Assembly: GCA_027924585.1 (NCBI GenBank)
Contig: BSBM01000904.1
Location: forward strand, 14,385,501-14,449,500
DNA length: 64,000 bases
DNA from: Larix kaempferi
Lineage: Eukaryota; Streptophyta; Pinopsida; Pinales; Pinaceae
Direction of reading: 5' to 3'
Below, piece by piece: positions 45,046-56,689 of the stretch. Numbering within the stretch: the stretch's first letter is position 1; every line of letters begins with the position of its first letter. The notes below the pieces were generated by a model. That model was given only the letters and a program-made list of their open reading frames with translations. It was not told the DNA's origin and ran no database searches. A program made the position numbers and the translations under genes.

Positions 45046-45384
45046 TGTAATGTCCCCAAATTTTGATTATTAACCATTTGAGAAAAATAATTAAATTTGG
45101 AATATCATGGCCTATAGTAATTTTGCAAATTTAAACTCAAAGACTAGAAGGGGTGGTGTGGATCACAATTTTTGTAAAAAAGTGGCCAAATATTCATAAA
45201 TGAGGTGGCAATGGTCCAAATAAGCCATGGAGGGCACATAGGAGGATAAAGTGGGCCCACAAGGAATTTGTAACACCCCCAAATAAAGGAGAGCATCCAC
45301 AAATTCAAATTCTAAGAAAGAGTAACTCCCAAGAAGTTTCATGAAGAGACATCTCATGAGTTGTAACTTATCAGGCTGAAAATA

Positions 45385-45465
45385 GCAATCTATGACATCT
45401 ATGACAACTTAGGACGAGAATCAGGTCCTATGACAGCTTATGACAACCTATGACATGTTGTAGGT
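45385..45465 (+). repeat. Short repeats of YTATGACAAC, left LTR
   Basis: About five copies of a 10-11-bp unit tatgacaYct. The equivalent run in the right LTR (50722-50812) has more copies. Confidence 0.7.
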
Positions 45466-46685
45466 CCTAAATTTATCCAAGGAGGGTGATAGAGGAGAGA
45501 GTGGGCCCACATGATAGTGTAACTTCCCCAAAATCAAGCTAAGCCTCTCTAATTCAAATTGATAAGGACTTGATGCAGGTATTATTTGGTCAAATAACAT
45601 TAGAGAGGAAGTAAATGAGTTCCAAGGTATCATTCTCTCATGAAAATAACATTTATTAATATTTTGTGAGAAAATTCTAGAATGAGGGGGAAAGGGCTCA
45701 ATGGAGTTTATAAAAAGGATGCAAGCCTGTTGGGAAAGGGATTTTGGACATTTTGATTTTGAATAGGACATATCTTGTGGATTTTCAAGCTTGGGAGATG
45801 TGCCCCTTGCAATTGTAAACTAGTTTCGGTGGTGAAAGATTCTACCCTAGCTAATAGAGAGGAGAAGATCACCTCGATCTCTTCACTGAGCTTCATTATA
45901 GATTATTATTGAGAGGAGAAGTCACCCTAATATTTATCTACATAGATTATTACAGATGTTTATTTCCATGTTCAGTAGCTGGTTTGATCTCTGGTTGGTG
46001 TGTTTGAGTTCCAGTTAGTAGAAGTGTGGATTTGTGGTGTTTTCAGGAGTGCAGTGTTTGTGGTGGTTTCTACTTGAGGAGGGCGCACTTGTGGCTATCC
46101 AAAATTCATGAAGGATTTTAGAATGGTTGATTATCACTGATATATGATGGAAGGAACACTAGAGAATTTAGATCTCTGATTTGGGGTCGAAATCTTTCTT
46201 GTGGAGGGCTCAATAGTGGAAGGAAAACACTCGTTTGGAGCAATAACTCTCCCTCTTTTGTCTATGGTTCTGTAGCAGCCATTTCTACTCTCTTTGTAGC
46301 AGATATTTCTCTATATTTTCAAATGTTGTAGAATCCATTGATGTACTCTCTAAAATGTCCCATTTATAATAAAAATCATAGTGTTTTTCCTCTTATGTTG
46401 TTCCATATTCAAGCACGGGGTTGATCTATGAATAAATGGTTATCTATGAGCAGATATGTGTGAATGTGGTTGTGTAAAATTAATGTTCTTATTTGAAACC
46501 TTCATATGAGTCCCTTGTGTCTATTATTAAGGCAGTAGGCTTGATTCGAGTGTGTTTGGAAGCATTTGGGTTTGGTTTGGAAGCTCTATAGTTGTGGGCA
46601 ATCTTAATCCAGTGCTAGTGTTAAGTGGGTTGAAATTCATCTTATGGTTCAATCATTTATGAGTGTTTTTGGGTCATGAAACCTG

Positions 46686-46743
46686 TTCCATTGCATTAGG
46701 AGTGTCATTTCCAGTAGTAAATGACACTCCCAATGCAATGGAA
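46686..46743. repeat. 25-bp hairpin unique to left LTR
   Basis: Arms 46686-46710 and 46719-46743 are inverse copies with 24 of 25 matches around an 8-base loop. In the right LTR the first arm exists (about 52030) but the second is replaced by unrelated sequence. Confidence 0.85.
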
Positions 46744-47232
46744 TGGGTTGGTTAATCCGTACATTTATGCTTGCGCACCCCAGTTAGAAATGTTAGTGTA
46801 GTCTTGAGTTTTAATGTTCAAAGCTTCCATAAAGTTCTTTGATGTCTGTTAATGGTTATATTATATGTGTTTGGGTCCCTCGGAAGTTGTTTGGGTCAAA
46901 TTCAAGTGATTTAGGCATTGTTTGGGAAGAGTTGGAAACCTAGTGTTCTATGTGGTCAGATTTGAACTAGTGCTCCTAGTTTCAAATCTAGTGATTCTTT
47001 GGGTTGCATTGGGGTTAATAGATCTGATTTTGGATTGGGAATATTACAATGGTATATCAGATCTGATTGAGCACCTTACAATGGTTTGATAGTATACATT
47101 CCGGCTGCACCATATTATTCATATTCTAGTAAACATAATGAAGCCATTGTTTGGATAAATTTGGGGATCAATTTACTCTCTATTGGAAAGTTGGAGTTAA
47201 TGTGCCTAAATTTTTAATTGGGTACATTAAAG

Positions 47233-47244
47233 TGGTATCATATC
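47233..47244 (+). other. Primer binding site of LARD-like element
   Basis: TGGTATCATATC, eight leading matches to the initiator-Met tRNA site, just after the left LTR. Confidence 0.7.
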
Positions 47245-47298
47245 ATGTTCACTGACAATTGTGGGAACTAAAGAAAAACTTGAAGAATTTTTGCAGAC

Positions 47299-50040
47299 AT
47301 GGAGGTATCGAGTGATGACGAGTTGGAACTGGATGCATGGGAGATTGAGGATAGCTTAACACGGGAAGAGTCATTTTCTGAGGATGGTTTCGATTCTTTG
47401 GTGGATGAAAATGAAAGAGCTAAAACAATTGATGGAGGTTTACATGGTCCACAAGAGTGGAATTATTTCTTATATGACAACATATACAGTGTCGAAAGTG
47501 AAGAGGAAGTTCCTTCAAGAGTTTGACTTGTAGAGGGAAGAAGGTCACCTAATTTTCGTCCTGTCTCAGCCATAGAGTAGGAAAAAATTGAATGGGGAAG
47601 GCTAAGGAAGAACCATGAGAAGTTACTAAAGAAATCAGACAATGTACAATAGGATTTAGAACATAATTTGAAGCAGTGCAAATCCTTGCTACCAGAATGC
47701 TCGACATCAACAATTATGTCGAGGATGTTTAGTACCTCTACAAAGAGAGCAACCAAAGGTTCTTTTGATAAGATTGGCTCAAGAAGCAGTGAATCCACTA
47801 TCATTATTCAACCTTCAAATGACCATGAGGAGGAAAATGAATCCATTCCCACAAAATATCTTCATCCATATGAGAGTTTGGATCAAACATAATCAATTAT
47901 TGCAACTATGAGTCTCAAGTTGATCACAAAGTGGAGGAGCATGCCACCACAGATGGACCACATGGGAATGATGAAACTGTAACACCAAGCTATGTAAACA
48001 ATTCTGATTTTTGCAGCAGTCATAATTCCTTGCAGCAACATGATATCGAATCCATTTCATGTATAAATGATAGTCTTGTAGAGTCTTTTAATGTTGACAT
48101 TATAGATTTGGAAGTTGAAAATGAATTATGTGTTGTGGATTCATGCCACAAGTAATCTGATTTTTTTATCTTAGCCATTAGAAGATGTGAATATGACACA
48201 AGTTTTGGGCATAGAATGGCTACAAGGAAACAAATCAGAAAATTTAATGGAAGAATTTCCCCATGAGCCACATTTTTTAGTACGGCAGTTGAAGGTAAGC
48301 AAAGAAGAAATTAGGATAGCGATGAAAAATTTTGATGGCACAAATGCCTTGGTGACAGATTGTTGTTGGAGAGCTTCAAGGGCAGATGATAGTTTGAAAG
48401 TAGAATCTTCCCTTGTAGATTTTGAAGCAATTCACAAGGTAGTGGCAGTCATGAAGGAAAACTACCTACACTTGCTTTTTGATAGAGATCATCTTCTTAG
48501 GATTCCTGAGATGTACCATAGTGCACTACAGGAAGAAGAAGAGGAAGTGGACAAGATCACCCATGAGCTTGATATCACCCATGATTCCTTGAAGAGCACA
48601 CAGAAAGCACTTCAAGAATCAGATATGGAGGTTGAATAGCTTCGTAGGAATTTTGAAAGATTACACCCTTCCTCCTACACTTCAGGTAGTCAGTCGTACA
48701 TGGCTGATTGCATTTGTGGATCAATGGAGGAGCCTCATGTGAGAGTTGAACATGAGGAGCATTCATATTTGTAAGTAATTGAGGAGAGAGTTGACATGGA
48801 GAATGTTGACCAAGTACTTGTTTTGCATCAGGAGGATCATGAGTTGCCCCTATGGGAGAGAGACATAGTCATGGAGGAGGCAGATGTGTACACTTTTTAT
48901 GGACCAGCCAGTAGAGGAGTATGTGCATACATGGATTGGGTGGATAGGTCCATAACACAGATGGAGACACAAGGGAGGTTGAGTTCATCTTGCATCAATA
49001 GATGGTTTTTTGGCACACTGGTTCCTTTCCAGTCTTGCGAGCAGCAATAGAGGCATATATGGTTGTTTTCTGATGCCTTCATCATTCATGGCAGGACATG
49101 GGAGTTTCACTTGAATCAGTTGGATGGGAAAGGTGACAGTGATGTGAGATAGAGGACCTATGTGCATGGTGCGCATGAGGAGATTCATGTTTTGTTGGAA
49201 AGTCTCACAAAGTTTTGAATGAGCATTGGGAGTGATGAACTTCCAATTGGGTGGTGGGATCTTGACATCCTTCAGAGGGGTAGATTGATCCAGATGAAAG
49301 TGTTGATAAGAGGGGTACAGCATAGATAGTGGGATCCTGGTATTACTTGATTCGACATTTTAGCAGCTGGAGCAAGAGGTAGAGCCAACCATCTTTGTCA
49401 GGAGACTGTCCATCTGGAGCAATGGATTAGTTTCCTAGATGGGAGACCTTATGATGGAAGGATATAGTGTTTTCCTACTTGGTGGCTTAGGATACTTCAG
49501 GAGGATCCTTATGTTGATACTATGAAGTGCAGAGGGGAATGCAGGAGTCACTCTATAGTTATTAGGTTCATTTGGGACCCTGGGATCATTCTTGGACTCA
49601 GTTGCTTCAACTGGGTTGGTGATAGGATAGTTGGGGAGATGGATCTATCTCTTGAGGGGATGATTGGATTTCATGAGCAACCCAAAATCATGACCAATGA
49701 TCAAGACATATTTCCTTTTCCTATATTTGGGGTTGAGTGTGGCTGCAGGATCATAGACCTCACTTGGATGCCTATGCAGGCCATTATCCATGGTGGTAGA
49801 TTCATTTTCTACATATTTTTCAGTTTGGAGATCCATGAGAGGAGGATGCATATAGAGTATGATAGTGGGATGGTTATGATCAGAGTGGCGCAGCGAAAGC
49901 ATGGTGGTTCTTTTTTGAGATTAGCTGGGGATCTTGGAGTTACAGTGCTGGGTAGATTTTCAGTAGCAAGCCTGGAGGTGAGAGTCAATCTTGGCTTTCA
50001 CAAGATGAGACTCTTAGAGATGAGTTTAGTGGGGATTTGA
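47299..50040 (+). pseudogene. Long degenerate ORF of unknown product in LARD-like element
   Basis: Open pieces starting at 47299, 47668, 48187, 48796 and 49522 share one frame over 914 codons; the part at 47931-48155 is in another frame, implying two compensating shifts. Stops occur near 47526, 47578, 47650, 47892, 48637, 48775, 49048 and later. The N-terminal part is acidic (SSDDELELDAWEIEDS), the middle a probable coiled coil (EEEEEVDKITHELDITHDSLKSTQ split over residues near 48540), and the C-terminal part is richer in Trp and Gly (HEQPKIMTNDQDIF). I recognise no gag, protease, polymerase or integrase motif. It may be a private Gag-like or host-derived protein of this family. Confidence 0.5.
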
Positions 50041-50365
50041 TTGAGTGGTTGCAGTATAGAGTTACTCTTATTATGGGCATGCATTGGTTAGGAGGATTCC
50101 TATGTAAGTGCTTTGCGGGACCATACAGTGAGTAGGGTATACTTCACCCCCTTTTAATCAGGTTGGAGACATGAAATCATTTTCATCCTTAGTGTGGTTC
50201 AATTTGTGGGATGTAGAGTTGATGATTTGATCCATTTCAAATTGTATCCATATAAACAGTCAACACTAAATAAGAAGGCAAAGAAATTGGTTTGTGCATT
50301 AAGTTGGGGAAAGAAAACAGGTAATTACCACACTCGGAATTAAAATTGCTTGAGGACAAGCAATC

Positions 50366-50380
50366 TTGGGTGGGGAGGAT
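50366..50380 (+). other. Polypurine tract of LARD-like element
   Basis: TTGGGTGGGGAGGAT directly before the right LTR. Confidence 0.82.
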
Positions 50381-50721
50381 TGTAATGTCCCCAAATTTTG
50401 ATTATTGACCATTTGAGAAAAATAATTAAATTTGGAACATCATGGCCTATAATCATTTTGCAAATTTAAATTCAAAGACTAGAAGGGGTGGTGTGCATCA
50501 CAATTTTTATAATAAAGTGACCAAATATTCATAAATGAGGTGGAAATGGTCCAAGTTAGCCATGGAGGGAGAATAAGAGGATAAAGAGGGCCCACAAGGA
50601 AGTTGTAACACCCCTAAATAAAGGAAAGCATCCACAAATTCGAATTCTAAGGAAGAGTAACTCCCACGAAGTTTCATGAAGCTCAGCATTTCATGAGTTG
50701 TACTCCTCAGGGTAAAAATAG

Positions 50722-50812
50722 CAATCTATGACAATCTTATGACAACTTATGACAAGAATAAGGTCCTATGACAACTTATGACAACTTATGACAGCCTATG
50801 ACAGCCTATGAC
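50722..50812 (+). repeat. Short repeats of YTATGACAAC, right LTR
   Basis: About eight copies, more than the left LTR, a sign of slippage after insertion. Confidence 0.7.
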
Positions 50813-52318
50813 ATGTTGCGGGTCCTAAATTTATCCAAGGAGGGCACTAGAGGAGAGAGTGGGCCCACAAGATAGTGTAAATTCCCCAAAATCAAGCTAA
50901 GCCTCTCTAATTTGAATTGTTAAGGACTTGATGAAGGTATTATTTGGTAAAATAACATTAGAGAGGAATTAAATGAGTTCCAAGGTATCATTCTCTCATG
51001 AAAATAACATTTATTAATATTTTGTGAGAGTATTCTAGAATGAGGGGGAAAGGGCTCAATGGAGTTTATAAAAAGGATGCAGGCCTCTTGGGAAAGGGAT
51101 TTTGGACATTTTTATTTTGAATAGGAGAGATCTTGTGGCTTTTCAATCTTGGGAGATGTACCCCTTGCAATTGTAAACTAGTTTCGATGGTGAAATATTC
51201 CACCCTAGCTAGTTAAGAGGAGGAGATCACCCTGATCTCTTCACTGAGCTTCATTGTAGCTGATTATTGAGAGGAGAAGTCACCTTCAAATTTTTCTACA
51301 GATCTTATTGCATATGTTTATTTCCATTTTCAGTATCAGGTTCGACCTATGTTGGTGTGTTTGAGTTCTAGTTAGTAGAAGTGTGGATTTGTGGTGTTTC
51401 CGGGAGTGTAGTGTTTGTGGTGATTTATGCTTGAGGAAGGCGCACTTTTGACTATCCAAACTTCATGAAGGATGTTTTAATGGATGATTATCATTGATAT
51501 ATGATGTAGGGTGCACTGGAGAAGTCATATCTTTGATTTGGGGTCGAAATCTTGCTCTTGGAGGGCACAACAGTGGAAGGAAATCACTCATTTGTAGTAG
51601 TAACTCTCCCTCTCCTCTCTACGGTTTTGTAGAATCCATTTATACTCTCTTTGTAGCATATATTTCTCTGTATTTTGAGCTGTTGTATCAGCCACTAATG
51701 TACTCTCTGAAAATGTCCCATTTATAATAAAAATCACATTTTTTTCCTCTTATGTTGTTCCATATTCAAGCACGGGGTTGATCTATGAATAAATGGTTAT
51801 CTATGAGAAGATATGTTTGAATGTGGTTGTGTAACTTAATGTTCAGATATGAAACCTTCATATGAGTCCCTTTTTATGTTATTAAGCCAGTAGGCTTGAT
51901 TTGAGTGTGTTTGGAAGCATTTGGGTTTGGTTTGGAAGCTCTATAGTTGTGGGTGATCTTAATCTTGTGTTGGTGTTAAGTGGGTCGAAAGTCATAGTTT
52001 AGATCATTTCTAAGTTTTTTTGGTTTGTGATACCTATTCCATTGCATCGGTAGTGTCGTTTCCAGTAGAAAACACTTTTTTTTCACTCAAAAAGGTTTCC
52101 CTATGCCCGAGTTATGATCATTTTACCAGTCTGTTAATCTGTACATTTATGCTTGCGCACCCCAGTTAGAAATGTCAGTGTAGTCTTGAGTTTTAATGTT
52201 CAAAGATTCCATAAATTTCTCTGATGTCTATTAATGGTTAGGTTAGATGTGTTTGGGTCCCTCAGAATTTTTTTGTGTCAAATTCAAGTGAGTTAGGGGT
52301 TGTTTGGGAAGAGTTGAA

Positions 52319-53118
52319 TGTGAAAATCCTCACAACATATCTAATAGATTATGTATACCTCACAAGAAAGTAATTGATTAAGCAAGAAAATAGAAGAAGA
52401 GTGGTCAATGCAGTATAATGAGCAACAGAATAATCATACAGTAGAACTCGGATAGAAGCAAAAATACTTCACACACACTGATTAATTAATTACAATATGG
52501 ACAAATAAATAGTACAATGCATGAGGATTTGAATGCCAAGGTAGCAATTCGAATTAGCCTTCATAGAGTGATCAAAAGAACACTGGAGTGTCATCGGAGC
52601 ACCACTGGTAGTCTATCTCATCATCAGTGGAGTCATCAATGCTCAAGTAACTGTCAACCATCAGTCAAACTGAGTCTAATTGAGTGTGGTAGGTGTAACT
52701 GGAACTAACTGAATGAAGGAGGCTCAGTGGAGGGCACATGAGGAGCTAACTGAAGTCAGAATGGGCAGTCAAGTCTCACTAGAGGTCCATTGGAGTGATA
52801 CAGTCAGTTGAGAGTTAGTCTAGCCTTAAATCAAGGAAAGAACTGAAGATAACTGAATGGTAGGTAAGGAAGGGCGCCTTTCTCAACTGGTAGATGAAAG
52901 GAGGGTGCACTAAGCTCTAGGAGGGCTAAAACTGAGTGGAAAGAAGCTCCGGGGGCTAGCTAACTGAGGGATAGGTGCTGGGATTGATGACTGGGATTCA
53001 TGCAAATGCATGCAAACCCTAAATAATGCATGCAAACCCTAAAAGTGTATGCATGACTGAAAATGCAAATAATGAAAATGTTGGTAGGACTAGGATGGAG
53101 TATAGGAATATCCTAACA
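52319..53118 (-). mobile_element. Solo LTR of a copia family related to the nested copia
   Basis: 800 bp from TGTGAAAATCC to TATCCTAACA, flanked by identical ttgaa (52314-52318 and 53119-53123). It shares blocks such as ggctcagtggagggyrcatg and taactgaagtcagaa with the LTRs at 16294 and 21616, in the same plus-strand sense, so it belongs to a related family in minus orientation. Recombination between two LTRs removed the interior. Confidence 0.88.
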
Positions 53119-53417
53119 TTGAAAACCTAGTGTTCTATGTGGTCAGATTTGAACTAGTGCTCCTAGTTTCGAATCCAATGATTCTTTGGGGTTTCATTGG
53201 GGTTAATAGCTATGATTTTGGATCGAGAATATTACAACGGTATATTAGATCTGATTGGGAAAATTACAGTGGTTTGATAGTATACATTTAGGCTGCACCA
53301 TATTATTCATATTTTTTTAAACATAAAGAAGCCATTGTTTGGATAAATTTGGGGATCAATTTACTCTCTATTGGAAAGTTGGAGTTAATGTGCCTAAATT
53401 TTTAATTGGGTACATTA

Positions 53418-53422
53418 CAGAG
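53418..53422. repeat. Target site duplication, right, LARD-like element
   Basis: cagag, identical to 45041-45045. Confidence 0.75.
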
Positions 53423-53424
53423 AG

Positions 53425-53762
53425 CCAACCTAAAATGAGTGGAATAGTTGTTGTGGTGACAATGGATAGTCTTTTTGAGTTCCCTCAAAGTTGCAATTTT
53501 TGGTTGGGACTTTTTACACTTTGAGTGGAGGTTAGAGAGGTAACATTCAGCATAACCTTTGAAAACTATACAAACCTTATAATTATCAAAGGAACCATCA
53601 AATTTATACTTGATTGTATATCCTAATTGGTTCCAATCACATATTTTCTTCTAGGTAGTTTGACTAAGTATCAAGTATTATATATTTCCAACACATTAAT
53701 GTTTTATTGCATTGCACCCTTACATCTATCATTCTTTGCAATTCTTCAAAACATTGTGGTTC
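53425..53762 (-). pseudogene. Old copia: reverse transcriptase N-terminal piece
   Basis: Minus translation around 53650-53560 gives CDWNQLGYTIKYKFDGS and DNYKVCIVFKGYAE, the decayed form of the copia motif KWVYKIKYKxDGSxxxYKARLVAKGYAQ. The sequence to the left has no further recognisable polymerase. It is continuous with the integrase pieces at 55387 and beyond once the small LTR element is removed. Confidence 0.7.
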
Positions 53763-53766
53763 ATTG

Positions 53767-55386
53767 TGTTAAGCTATAGAGAAAACACATGAACTTGATG
53801 GAAAAGGATTTAATCCATATTCAACACAATTGTATTCATCAAAGGATATCAATTTATAGTACATAGATTATACCATCTCTAGATTAAAATTGCATTGACA
53901 ACTCATCAGTGGATAAGGATGACACCTCATTATTATATAAGAATAACAATTCATAAGGAGGTGATATCATGCTTTGTAATTGTTTAGGGACTCATAGTCT
54001 AAAATCCACCCCCCCTCAATCACAAGTATGAATAATTATACAAGTAAAGCAACATGAACTAGTGCATAAACTGATATCATTTCAATGTTCAATTTGAAAC
54101 TTGAAGATTCACCTGAACACACCAATTGTGGATGATGAATGGTTCATGTATAAATTTTGGAAGTGAACAACTACCATGACTGAACATTCCTTGCTAATTT
54201 GGTGAACAAATAGGATCACCATTCTGCTATCAATTAACAAATAGCATCACCAAAGCACTCTATGAATTTAGACACAATTAGGTGTCGAACAACATCCAAA
54301 TGAATAATGTATTTGATTGTAGATAGCTTGTCGAGGACACCAGTTTCCATGCTATAATTCCCAAATGTTGATTGATAAGACTTTGAAACTTGAATCCTGA
54401 CTATTGTCATTACTATTCCCCCCTATCATGTGCAAGGAGAGAAGTTGTGGAAGGGATCCAGGGGATTTATCCTTTGACTTAGAGCTCAATCTAGTGGAAT
54501 TTGCGAATGGGAGCTCTTTAGCATATCTATGAGGCGAGGCGGCCTCCTCTCTTCACCAAATTGTTCCAATTCCATTGAATTGACTATGTGGAAACTCTTA
54601 GATCTTGGGACTTCAATTAGGAGGCCACCTAGTAAGGGAGTCAACCTCAAACTGCAAATTCAATTGTAAATGAGGCCACTAGAATGTTATGATTGTAGAT
54701 TGCTTTTATCTTTGACATTTCTCTTATATATATATGTGTGTGTGTGTGTGTGTATCCCATGTTTTACTTCATACATTGATCCATCTTGTGATGAAACCAA
54801 GACCCCATATGCATTGATGATGGACTTGCTCAAACCTCCTGTATATTGCTTAGATCTTTTCTTTGCCAAAAAGAGTTTCCAAATGAATGTAGATCCACAT
54901 TCTTGATTTCTTTAGAAGTTGAATTTTCTTGACCTTTGTATGCAAATCTACCATGCCAAGATTGGCTCATGGATGACTACCATGTATTCAAAACCTCCCA
55001 TGGATCATTATCATGGAGAGAGAAATGCTATGAGGCTCTTAAGATTAAAGAGATCTTCTATACACAATCATCAACTTTCAAATTGCAAACCTTCCTTGAA
55101 AAACTACCATGGTGATGTCACACCATTAAGACCATAAGAGTTATGATACCATGTTAAACTATAGAGAAAACATAGGAACTTGATGGAAAAGGATTTAAGC
55201 CATCTTCAACACAATCGTATTCATCCAATGATATCAATTTATAGTACATGGATTAGACCACCTCTAGATCTAGATCTCACTGACAACTCATCAGTGTATA
55301 GGGATGACACCTTAGTAGATAAGAATAACAACTGGTAAGGAGATGATCTTAGACTTTGTGATTGTCTAGTGACTCATAGCCTAACA
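53767..55386 (-). mobile_element. Small LTR element, 1.6 kb, TRIM-like
   Basis: LTRs of about 238 bp (53767-54004) and 235 bp (55152-55386) starting TGTTAARCTATAGAG. Primer site TGGTATCATAAC (initiator-Met type) is next to the right LTR on the minus strand, and the purine tract GAGGGGGGTGGA next to the left one, so orientation is minus. The interior (1.15 kb) has no recognised gene. Flanks cattg and catca agree in three of five bases, so the target duplication has decayed. It sits inside an old copia pol gene. Larger than most TRIMs, so a deleted copia is also possible. Confidence 0.8.
54725..54753. repeat. (TA)n(TG)n microsatellite
   Basis: About five TA and ten TG units inside the small LTR element. 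Confidence 0.9.
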
Positions 55387-56600
55387 CATCAATCTTCATT
55401 AATTGAGTCATTATAGCAAAGTTAACATTACTTTGTGATCTATTTTTTTTCTTTTCAAGTTCTGTATCCAACATATCTTTTGATGAGTGACTCTTAACCA
55501 ACGATTTTGTCTTCTTATCATATCTTAATTAAAACCTTAGTGCTAAACCATCATTGATTATAACTTTATTATCCCTTATTGAAATCAATTTGATCCTAAT
55601 CTTGTCAATAAATCTATTTTTCATCAAACAATAAACATCTTCTAATTATTATGTGTTTCCTTTCATGACCATATAACATGTAACTTCAGACTCTATAAAA
55701 TAACCAATGAAAATACATTTAATATGTTTATCATCCAATTTCAATCTTTTCTCCTTAGGCACATATGCATGAGCAATGCACCCATAAATTCTCATGTGTA
55801 AAACACTCAACTTATAGTATGGGCATGCTTCTTATGGAAGCATATCCACAAATTCCTTGGTTGGGCACTAATTCAAGATGTATATTATTCTATGAATCAC
55901 CTCCATGCAAAATTTGTAAAAGTTGTTTTGACTTCATCGTACTTTTGGCCATTTCAATAATTGTTTTGTTTTGTCCTTTATGCAAATTCATTATGTTGAG
56001 GGGTGTAAACATTAGTAAACTCCCTTCTAATTCCATATTCTTACATGAAAATATTATGAATGCATTTGATTTGTACCCTCCCATGTTATCTATTGAGGTA
56101 AGAATCTTTCCATCACGTAGTCTTTCAACCATTTCTTTGAAATGAACAAAATGCATAAAAATTAAAATTTGTCCTTCTATAGATCATATTTTCCTTGAGT
56201 AATCAACAATTAATATGAAGTACTTTAATCTTACTAAATGGCAATGACCATGCAACCACAAAGCTGTGAATGTATACACTAAGGAAATTGTTAGCCTTCC
56301 ATGTCCCGTTAGAAAAAAATTCCCTATGAAGTTCCTAGTGTGCAACCTTCATAGGCATCATTACATTCTTCAATGTATGTGAAACATCTAATCGTGTATA
56401 TTATCCTTATTAACGTAAAATTGTTAAAAATCAAATGTTTCATCTAATAATATAACATTTTTTATGCCTTTAAACTTTGAGACACCCAGGGAAAAAGTGA
56501 GCTTGAAGATTCTATTTAGCATCATTTCACCTCTTGTGATTACTACATTTTTGTTTAACTTAACCATGATCAAACAATATTTGTCATCAAAAACCGATCT
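55387..56600 (-). pseudogene. Old copia: integrase remnant
   Basis: Minus strand, right to left: a GAG-pre-integrase-like stretch (about 56580-56480), YFILIVDYSRKI (about 56200), then LTSIDNMGGYKSNAFIIF (about 56100) corresponding to the LRTDNGGEYxSxEF motif, NKTIIEMAKSTMKSKQLL (about 55970-55920) where the ERKNRTI motif has decayed, and HAYVPKEKRLKLDDKHIKC with IFIGY (about 55770-55690), the conserved C-terminal block. All are crossed by stops. This is the integrase of a copia element older than the intact ones in the window. Confidence 0.83.
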
Positions 56601-56689
56601 ATAATTCTACTACATCATTTCCCTATTGAAAGCAAGTTCATCAATGATGGTGTTTGTTGCCTCGAAAACTGACACCACAATAACAAGGA

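Larger units (their letters stand above)
45046..47229 (+). repeat. 5' LTR of LARD-like element
   Basis: Contains a run of tatgacaac-type short repeats (about 45385-45465) and a 25-bp hairpin (46686-46743) absent from the other LTR. Confidence 0.88.
45046..53417 (+). mobile_element. Large non-autonomous LTR element (LARD-like), plus strand
   Basis: LTRs at 45046-47229 (2184 bp) and 50381-53417 (about 2.2 kb plus an 800-bp solo LTR). Ends are TGTAATG...CATTA, with perfect 5-bp target duplications cagag if the LTR ends in TA; the alternative end CA gives gagag. An initiator-Met primer site follows the left LTR and the purine tract GGGTGGGGAGGA precedes the right one, fixing orientation. The 3.15-kb interior has one long degenerate frame of unknown protein and no recognised gag or pol, so movement would need enzymes from another element. 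Confidence 0.88.
50381..53417 (+). repeat. 3' LTR of LARD-like element, with solo LTR inside
   Basis: Starts TGTAATGTCC. Colinear with the left LTR except for the insertion at 52319-53118 and the hairpin region. Confidence 0.88.
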
